Source of the DNA: Flavobacteriales bacterium UBA3431
GTDB taxonomy: Bacteria; Bacteroidota; Bacteroidia; Flavobacteriales; Schleiferiaceae
Reading direction: 5' to 3'
Assembly (NCBI GenBank): GCA_002381225.1
Contig: DFSS01000043.1
Coordinates: 3,922-27,176, forward strand
Length of the DNA stretch: 23,255 bases
Shown here: positions 18,360 to 23,255 of the stretch, in pieces
Layout: every line of letters begins with the position of its first letter
How positions within the stretch are numbered: the first letter of the stretch is position 1
Notes under the pieces: model-generated
What the model was told of the DNA's origin: nothing
Seen by the model: the letters and a program-made list of their open reading frames with translations, nothing else
Database searches by the model: none
Program-made: the position numbers and the translations under genes

Positions 18360-18751
18360 GGGGCTGACCGGTATTGACAGCAAGATGAAGGGGTTTGTAA
18401 GCATGCCGAGCTATCCGATTGATGCTCGTTAATTCAATGTCGGAATCCATAATTGGCGAGTACAACTACGCTCTTGCCGCTTAATCATCCGATAGGAGAC
18501 TAAGCTAATTCCACACTAGGTGCGGAAGCGGGACATCCCTCAGAATCCCTGTCCTACGGAGTCTGATCTAGGGGTGCTGGAAAGGTGGGAATAGAAGGCC
18601 CTGCGCTGCGGGGGGCCTTTGAAAATTTAGCAGATAAGCCGAAGGTGGAGTGTTTGTCCTCAGCCTTTGGATGAAAATCAAGGATAAACTAAGCATGTAG
18701 AAAGCATATCATTTCCTTGTCTGGACGCGGGTTCGATTCCCGCCAGCTCCA
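18360..18751 (+). ncRNA. ssrA: tmRNA (one-piece), encoding tag GEYNYALAA
   Basis: Transfer-messenger RNA for trans-translation: it rescues stalled ribosomes with SmpB and tags the unfinished protein for proteolysis. The 5' end GGGGCTG pairs with CAGCTCC at the 3' end (18744-18750, one G-U) to form the tRNA-like acceptor stem, and the T arm reads GGGTTCGATTCCC. The conserved 5' section contains GTAAGCATGCCGAGC. The discriminator A is 18751; CCA is not encoded (the DNA continues CGG), so it must be added after transcription. The length of about 392 nt is normal for one-piece tmRNA. It is followed directly by a strong terminator. Confidence 0.96.
18455..18484 (+). other. tmRNA tag reading frame: (A)GEYNYALAA stop
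   Basis: The resume codon is GGC at 18455, followed by GAG TAC AAC TAC GCT CTT GCC GCT and TAA at 18482-18484. The tag GEYNYALAA has the GE start and YALAA end typical of Bacteroidota tags; the leading alanine comes from the charged tmRNA. The hydrophobic ALAA end is the usual degradation signal for ClpXP-type proteases. Confidence 0.92.
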
Positions 18752-18758
18752 CGGTAAA

Positions 18759-18793
18759 AGAAACCCCGACGCGCAAGTGCCGGGTTTTTTTTT
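18759..18793 (+). terminator. Intrinsic terminator after ssrA, probably bidirectional
   Basis: An A-rich run and ACCCCG pair with CGGGT and a run of nine T (18785-18793), with an imperfect upper stem (GCG/TGC around CAAG). It begins eight bases after the tmRNA 3' end. On the other strand the same structure ends in a T-rich tract, so it can also stop the convergent tolC transcript that ends at 18832. Confidence 0.75.
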
Positions 18794-18831
18794 GGCATTC
18801 ACTGGAAGTGGTTGACAGGATGGGTGTTTGC

Positions 18832-20193
18832 TCAGCGCGCCGCCGGCCATGGCACCTCTTGGCCCGTCAGCCACCACCATCCACCTACGAAAGTGATGTA
18901 TTCTGCCATCGATTGATTGCGTTTGAGCAAGGCGTCCAGGTAGGCCACCTCGCGCTGGTTCACCTGAAATACAGAACTATACCCCAGTTGCAGGGAGGAG
19001 CGCTCCAGGGACAGCAGTGATGCGTAGGTGGCCGTTTGGTCGGTCACGGTCACCACATTTTCCTTCATGCTGCCCCACATTTGGATGCGCTGCTGCACTT
19101 CGTTGGAAAGCGATGTCTTCATCGCGTCTTGCTGAATGGCGGCATCCTGAAGTTGCAGGCGGGAAAGGGCACGTTCGGCTCGATTAGCCCGGTTCCACAA
19201 GGGCAAATCCCAGGTGACCTTCCATGCACCCCCGTAGGGATTCAAGTCTTCGGTCTTTTGCAAGAATTGATAGCCCAAAGACGGCAAGTTCCATCGCTGC
19301 ATCGATTCGAACTGGGCATCGCGTTGGCTGGCCTCCGCCCACATAGCCGCGAGAGCCATTTGGGGAAACGCCTCCACCGAACGCGTCACGGGGGCTGGAA
19401 GTCCCAGCCAGGTATCGGCATCCAATTCCATCGGTGTCCAAGCCCGCATGGAATCTATGGGATGACCCAGAAATGAGCTCATCTTTTCAAAGGCGGACTG
19501 CGCCTCCCACCCGGATTGCAGGGCTTGGCTCTTTCGGGTATTCCGGGCCGCAAAGAGGTCTAGGGTGTCCCGCTGGGATACACCGCCCATTCGAAAAGCT
19601 TGGCGGTACATGTCCAACTGGGCATCGAGGTAGGTCCAGGAGGAGGCATACGCTTCCTGGGCCGCCACCTTGAGGCTCCACGTCAAATACAGATTCAAGG
19701 CCTTGCGTTGAATATCCCACCGAGTGAGGTCCCATTGTTGCTTGGCCATGCGGTAGTGCCATCGGGCCCGCGTTACGTTCTGCTGACGTTCCGAGAACCA
19801 CAACGTGGGTCCCATGGGCACAGAAATTCCGGCAGCAACTAGGCCGCTGGCGGGAAGGCTAGACTCTGGGTTCATCCAATCCCCATTGCCCCATTGGCCT
19901 CCAACATACAGATCGACACCGCCCAGTGTGGGGATGCGCCATTGGGCGTCCTGATATCGGTAGTAGAGATCGGAGCCGACGGATTTGCCCCGATCGGATA
20001 AACGCCAGGTCGGGTCAAAGGCCGCTTGCGCCTCGAGCAATTTGGCCTCTGCCTTGCGAAGGTCTATGCTGGCCCGCTTCCACGCAGGAGATTCCATCAC
20101 CGCCGACTCCAAGAAATCAGGAAGCGATTGAGCGTGAATCCCAAGAGGCATCAAGCATCCAAGCAGCCCGAGCAAGCGAACCATGGTCTTCAT
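18832..20193 (-). CDS. tolC: TolC-family outer-membrane efflux channel
   Basis: Outer-membrane factor of a tripartite export system, expected to form a trimeric channel and periplasmic tunnel. It is 453 aa. The start at 20193 is chosen over the longer frame (20235) because it gives an ATGA overlap with the upstream exporter-adaptor gene and a clean signal peptide (MKTMVRLLGLLGCLMPLGIHAQ). The mature protein shows the family's two-fold repeat of long helices: SLPDFLESAVMESPAWKRAS, KAEAKLLEAQAAFDPTW in the first half, and ERALSRLQLQDAAIQQDAMK and LERSSLQLGYSSVFQVNQRE in the second. The two genes appear to form one export unit. Substrate unknown. Confidence 0.92.
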   Translation of the reverse strand: MKTMVRLLGLLGCLMPLGIHAQSLPDFLESAVMESPAWKRASIDLRKAEAKLLEAQAAFDPTWRLSDRGKSVGSDLYYRYQDAQWRIPTLGGVDLYVGGQWGNGDWMNPESSLPASGLVAAGISVPMGPTLWFSERQQNVTRARWHYRMAKQQWDLTRWDIQRKALNLYLTWSLKVAAQEAYASSWTYLDAQLDMYRQAFRMGGVSQRDTLDLFAARNTRKSQALQSGWEAQSAFEKMSSFLGHPIDSMRAWTPMELDADTWLGLPAPVTRSVEAFPQMALAAMWAEASQRDAQFESMQRWNLPSLGYQFLQKTEDLNPYGGAWKVTWDLPLWNRANRAERALSRLQLQDAAIQQDAMKTSLSNEVQQRIQMWGSMKENVVTVTDQTATYASLLSLERSSLQLGYSSVFQVNQREVAYLDALLKRNQSMAEYITFVGGWWWLTGQEVPWPAAR

Positions 20194-22379
20194 GACGCGC
20201 TTCGGTTGGCAGGCAGGCCATTGAGTTGGCGCCAAAGTTCAAACCACAGCGGAACATCCTTGAGCAACAGGGTTACATGGCTGTTTGTCCCTGCACGGAG
20301 GGCGGAAGGCCATGTCTCACTGGGCTCCAAAACCACCGCAAATCCACCGCCATCTTGCGTCGCCGCGGCACTGACAAAACGAACATTCGCCTCAAACATC
20401 CCCACACTATGCTCTGGCCATCCTGGAATAGGTAGCATTGGATAGCCATCAAAGGCCACCATGGCACGCTGGCCCGCCTCCATCAACGGGATGTCATTGG
20501 GTTCACAGGAAGCGATGACCACCACCTCTGCATAGGCAGGAACTACAGTCAATATTTTTTCGTCCTTTTTCACGAGGGCTCCAGGTGCCAACTTGGCCAA
20601 TTCAATGACCACCCCATCCCGTGGGGCGACGACGTACCGGTTGGAAACGCGCCGGGCAATTTGATTGGTTTTGGAGCGGGCCTGGGTCGCGGCTTCCGTG
20701 GCGCCGGCCGACTCCGCTTGGGCGGCGGCTAAGGCTGATTCCAACTTGGATAAATTTTCCTGAAGGGCAATCTTCTTAGCGCGGTAATCCGCTCGACTCG
20801 ACGTCCATTTCTGGCCCTGACTCTGCGCCTGGGCACGCGCTTTTTGCCAAGTGACCTGTTGCGTTTCCCATGCTTGGCGCGAAATCACGCCCAAGGTAAG
20901 AAGGCTATCTGCACGGTCCTTTTGACGCTCCGCTACCCGCTCTCCGACTTGATAGGCGACCCAATCCGTGCTATCCACTTGAACCTTAAGTTGGGCCGCG
21001 GCAAGCTGTGGGGCCATCCCCTCACGCGCTTGAGCCAATTGCATGGAAACCGCGCGTGCCTTTTGCGAATAGGCCGTGAAGGCGGACTCTTTGGCCTCCT
21101 GGCTTTGTTCCATGTTTTGGAGCAAGGCAGGGTCCAAATATTCGGCGCCGATTTCCTCCATAATCATGAGGGTATCCCCCGCACGGACGACTTGACCTTC
21201 TCGCACAAACCACGTGCTTAAACGGCCATTTTCGGCCGCATAGAGCGCCGCGGGACGCTCCATCGGATTGTCCATGGTCACCGTTCCTACCATGGAGACC
21301 GTTTGGGTCCAAGGCAAAAAGAGGCTGGCAAAAAAGGTGAAGGCCAGAAAGGCCATCCAGCGCCAGGGAGCACGGCGGTCACTTGGCGGGTGGGTTTCTG
21401 AAAAATTCTGCAACCATGCTGACCCCTCGACGGGCTGACTATCCTTGGGATTGAATGGACTGATGTCCACCCCCTCATGTTGGAAGGTGTTGTCCAATTT
21501 GGCCAATGCCGTGAGAATATCAAAGATGGAATCCACCCCAGAAATCAACTTCTCCAGGTTGACCAAGATGGTCAAGAATACAATTTCAATCGCGACAAAT
21601 TGGCCAATAGATACCGCTTGATCGATCACGAGCCATCCGCCCACCGCCAAAAGGGCCGCTGTGAAGGCGACCCGAGCTCCTCCGAGCACAGCATGCAAGC
21701 GCCATAGCACCCGGAAGTGCTTCCGACGTGCTTTGAGGTAGGTGGCGACATGGCTGGCCAAACTCAGATTGCGGTCGGATTCGGCCGATTTGAGCGCCGA
21801 GGTCAAGGCAAATTTGGCCCCACTCTCTTCCATGCTCCACTGGAAACCACGACCGAGCGACCAACGCAAAACGACCACGGCCAAGAAAACAATCAGAACC
21901 GCGGCCCCCACAAAAGTGAAGTCGTACAAGAAGAGAAGCAAGAAGCCAAACAAGAGTTGAAGCACTGCCGTGGATACCTCGAGAAGCAATTTGGGCAACT
22001 CTTTCTGCAGAATGACCGTGTCGAAAAAGCGGTGGGAGGGCTCGTCCGCCAGAGTGGGCAATTGAAGCTGGGTGGCGCGTTCAAAAAAATAGGCGGTGCG
22101 GACAAAAAGGCGTTGCTGGAACCACTCCGAAATACGAAGTTGTACCAATCCAAAAAGGACCATGAGCCCCGAAAAAAGAAGCACCACAAAAAAGAGGACC
22201 CACCAGGAGGCCGACAACCGCCCCCCCATGAGCTGACCAATCAATGCCTGGAAACCCAGGGGCAGCACCAAACTAAAGGCACCCCGGAGTGTTGCAAACG
22301 CCAAAATGAGAAAAACCGTGGGGGTGTCATTCCTAAAAACGACCCACAAACGACGCCATGCAGATTGAATGTTTTCCAT
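20190..22379 (-). CDS. ABC-exporter membrane domain fused to HlyD-type adaptor, no ATPase domain
   Basis: A 729-aa single frame joining two parts of an export machine. Residues 1-300 resemble the six-helix membrane domain of type I secretion ABC exporters, with hydrophobic segments about 20-45, 58-80, 130-150, 153-172, 235-253 and 258-275, and the domain-end stretch SIGQFVAIEIVFLTILVNLE, SIFDILTALAKLDNTF (284-299). Where the nucleotide-binding domain should follow there is a linker (300-338), then a membrane helix (341-357) and a full HlyD adaptor: lipoyl half (AAENGRLSTWFVREGQVVRA, 381-400), long coiled coil (about 418-575), second lipoyl half (YVVAPRDGVVIELAKLAPGA, 582-601) and beta-barrel domain. 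No Walker A, LSGGQ or Walker B motif is present. ATG 22379 is preferred to an upstream TTG (22409). A separate ATPase is needed for active transport; none is nearby. Confidence 0.88.
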   Translation of the reverse strand: MENIQSAWRRLWVVFRNDTPTVFLILAFATLRGAFSLVLPLGFQALIGQLMGGRLSASWWVLFFVVLLFSGLMVLFGLVQLRISEWFQQRLFVRTAYFFERATQLQLPTLADEPSHRFFDTVILQKELPKLLLEVSTAVLQLLFGFLLLFLYDFTFVGAAVLIVFLAVVVLRWSLGRGFQWSMEESGAKFALTSALKSAESDRNLSLASHVATYLKARRKHFRVLWRLHAVLGGARVAFTAALLAVGGWLVIDQAVSIGQFVAIEIVFLTILVNLEKLISGVDSIFDILTALAKLDNTFQHEGVDISPFNPKDSQPVEGSAWLQNFSETHPPSDRRAPWRWMAFLAFTFFASLFLPWTQTVSMVGTVTMDNPMERPAALYAAENGRLSTWFVREGQVVRAGDTLMIMEEIGAEYLDPALLQNMEQSQEAKESAFTAYSQKARAVSMQLAQAREGMAPQLAAAQLKVQVDSTDWVAYQVGERVAERQKDRADSLLTLGVISRQAWETQQVTWQKARAQAQSQGQKWTSSRADYRAKKIALQENLSKLESALAAAQAESAGATEAATQARSKTNQIARRVSNRYVVAPRDGVVIELAKLAPGALVKKDEKILTVVPAYAEVVVIASCEPNDIPLMEAGQRAMVAFDGYPMLPIPGWPEHSVGMFEANVRFVSAAATQDGGGFAVVLEPSETWPSALRAGTNSHVTLLLKDVPLWFELWRQLNGLPANRSAS

Positions 22380-22402
22380 ATGCACCGGGGTTTGCAAACG
22401 CT

Positions 22403-22427
22403 GTGCCAAATTAGTTGCGTCTAACTA
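22403..22427. promoter_or_regulatory. Small inverted repeat in divergent intergenic region
   Basis: TAGTT (22412-22416) and AACTA (22423-22427) form an inverted repeat with a six-base spacer, next to TAATTTG on the minus strand, a near match to the -7 consensus with one base fewer in the spacer. It lies 24-48 bases upstream of the exporter-adaptor ATG. It could be an operator, but five-base arms are short. Confidence 0.25.
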
Positions 22428-22504
22428 GGAGAGTCTTCGGGACCATACCTACGGAAGAAGAACCAAATTGGCCGCGCATTGTTTTCATAGGGAAGACCCA
22501 ACCT

Positions 22505-22762
22505 ATGCCCGATTTACCACTGCTTTCGCCCCAGGATATTGACCGCATCATTCAAATGGCCTGGGAGGACCGAACGCCTTTTGAAGCGATCACCTATCAG
22601 TTTGGATTAAAGGAAAACGAGGTGCGTGAAATCATGCGACGAGAAATGAAACCCTCCTCGTTCAAAATGTGGCGCAAACGCGTTACGGGACGCCGGACCA
22701 AGCACGCACGCTTTCGCAGCGAGGCGGTACAACGTTTCCGCAGCACAAACCAGAAAGACTAA
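22505..22762 (+). CDS. DUF2805 / TIGR03643-family small protein, unknown function
   Basis: An 85-aa basic protein matching a conserved uncharacterised family. Recognisable blocks are LSPQDIDRIIQMAWEDRTPF (7-26), FGLKENEVREIMRREMKPSS (33-52) and FKMWRKRVTGRRTKH (53-67). The middle looks like a helix-turn-helix of the kind seen in DNA-binding proteins (FEAITYQFGLKENEVREIMR), but that is inference. ATG 22505 is chosen over an in-frame TTG at 22415 whose extra residues do not fit. Its stop overlaps that of the convergent small gene by four bases. Confidence 0.88.
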   Translation: MPDLPLLSPQDIDRIIQMAWEDRTPFEAITYQFGLKENEVREIMRREMKPSSFKMWRKRVTGRRTKHARFRSEAVQRFRSTNQKD

Positions 22763-22902
22763 TTTTCCCGCTTTTCGAAGGTTTCGGTTCGGCGCTTTTT
22801 TACGCGGCGAATGGCGAGTACGGCAATCGCCACGAGGCAAAAGGCCAAGAATCCGAACTCCAGGCTCAAAATGCCTTTGATTAGCCAGTCTGCCCCGTCC
22901 AT
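22759..22902 (-). CDS. 47-aa single-helix membrane protein, translationally coupled to ybjQ-like gene
   Basis: A short frame that begins on the last base of the upstream stop (TAATG) and encodes 47 residues: a short N-terminus (MDGADWLIKG), one strong hydrophobic helix (about residues 11-32, ILSLEFGFLAFCLVAIAVLA), then a highly basic stretch RRVKKRRTE and a charged tail ending KREN. The positive cluster after the helix suggests an N-out, C-in orientation by the positive-inside rule. The TAATG coupling, compact fit between two genes and clear membrane-protein composition support it being real. Function unknown; it may act with the YbjQ-like protein. Confidence 0.75.
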   Translation of the reverse strand: MDGADWLIKGILSLEFGFLAFCLVAIAVLAIRRVKKRRTETFEKREN

Positions 22903-23216
22903 TATTTGATTTTGACCGCTGTGCCGTATGCGAGCATTTCGGAGGCGCCCTGCATGATCATGGAGGTCGTAAAGCGCACACCCACGACGGCATCTGCACC
23001 CAGGCGTTTTGCGTCTTGGGTCATGCGCATCAACGCCTCCTCGCGCGAATCTGCCGCGAGGCGGGTGTATTCTTCAATCTCACCGCCTACGATGTTCTTG
23101 AGGCCGGCAAAAATGTCGCGTCCAATGTTTCGCGCTCGGACCGTGCTTCCCCGGACTACGCCCAATACCTCAACGATTTCTTGCCCAGGTAGCGTCTCAG
23201 TGGTTGTGATCATCAT
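22902..23216 (-). CDS. YbjQ/UPF0145-family protein (heavy-metal-binding-like domain)
   Basis: About 104 aa, the usual length of this family of small pentamer-forming proteins of uncertain role. Visible: ITTTETLPGQEIVEVLGVVR, GSTVRARNIGRDIFAGLKNI, the helix SREEALMRMTQDAKRLGADA and the strand VVGVRFTTSMI, ending in MLAYGTAVKIK. Two adjacent ATGs (23216, 23213) are both possible; the frame stays open to the window edge, but the extra residues (AVDSRAIVILTT) do not match the family. Upstream at 23223-23230 the minus strand reads TAATTCTG, one base off the -7 consensus. Confidence 0.9.
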   Translation of the reverse strand: MMITTTETLPGQEIVEVLGVVRGSTVRARNIGRDIFAGLKNIVGGEIEEYTRLAADSREEALMRMTQDAKRLGADAVVGVRFTTSMIMQGASEMLAYGTAVKIK

Positions 23217-23255
23217 GGTCGTCAGAATTACAATTGCCCTTGAATCGACTGCCAT

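Noticed and set aside
18193..18465. A 90-codon minus-strand frame opposite the lipoprotein end and tmRNA 5' half
   Set aside because: It lies over a real gene and a structured RNA, with no recognisable protein features.
18728..18751. tmRNA 3' end as an integration (att) site for a mobile element carrying the exporter genes
   Set aside because: ssrA is a common integration site, but I see no integrase and no second copy of the 3' end in the window, and the exporter genes have no obviously different base composition.
18689..18880. A 63-codon minus-strand frame containing the peptide WSWRESNPRPD
   Set aside because: It is the reverse translation of the tmRNA 3' tRNA-like end and terminator, a well-known spurious protein call; it also overlaps the end of tolC.
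21717..22424. A 235-codon plus-strand frame opposite the exporter-adaptor gene
   Set aside because: Very low complexity (rich in K, Q, G, E) and complementary to membrane helices; a shadow of the real gene.
22669..22884. A 71-codon plus-strand frame at the DUF2805 3' end
   Set aside because: It overlaps the real DUF2805 frame and runs opposite the small membrane protein gene; no protein-like features.

Overview
The window reads as a stretch of core chromosome from a Bacteroidota member, most likely order Flavobacteriales and unusually GC-rich for that group. The grounds are a short (287 aa) primary sigma factor with no region 1.1, a PorT-family protein of the type IX secretion system beside the menaquinone methyltransferase, a TamL-type outer-membrane lipoprotein, a tmRNA with a GE-type proteolysis tag, general absence of Shine-Dalgarno sites, and repeated TAnnTTTG (-7) boxes in front of genes. 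No phage, insertion sequence, CRISPR array, tRNA or rRNA gene was seen. Coding density is very high; the only stretch above 300 bases without a protein gene (18305-18831) holds tmRNA and its terminator.

Layout. 1-2689 (+): 3' part of the B12-dependent methylmalonyl-CoA mutase and its GTPase chaperone MeaB, overlapping by 17 bases. 2651-3172 (-): a small one-helix membrane protein, convergent with meaB. 3216-7675 (+): a tight run of class I aminotransferase, TrkH-type K+ transporter with an extra N-terminal membrane domain, MenG/UbiE and PorT. 7685-8431 (-): TrmH/SpoU-family RNA methyltransferase. 8481-11301 (+): rpe and tamL, overlapping. 11387-18304 (+): fbaB, accD, rpsO, pnp, rpoD and a large unrecognised lipoprotein. 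18360-18751 (+): ssrA (tmRNA), followed by a terminator probably used from both sides.

18832-22379 (-): a two-gene export unit. The first gene is an unusual single polypeptide joining the membrane domain of a type I ABC exporter to a full HlyD-type periplasmic adaptor, with no ATPase domain; the second is a TolC-family outer-membrane channel coupled by an ATGA overlap. 22505-22762 (+) is a DUF2805/TIGR03643 protein. 22759-23216 (-) holds a YbjQ-family protein coupled by a TAATG junction to a 47-aa single-helix membrane protein.

How they fit: most genes are housekeeping (propionate/methylmalonate and sugar phosphate metabolism, fatty acid initiation, RNA turnover, transcription, ribosome rescue, quinone synthesis) mixed with outer-membrane biogenesis and secretion (PorT, TamL, TolC). 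The most unusual item is the ATPase-less exporter-adaptor fusion; next are the small coupled membrane protein, the extended TrkH and the large lipoprotein between rpoD and ssrA.
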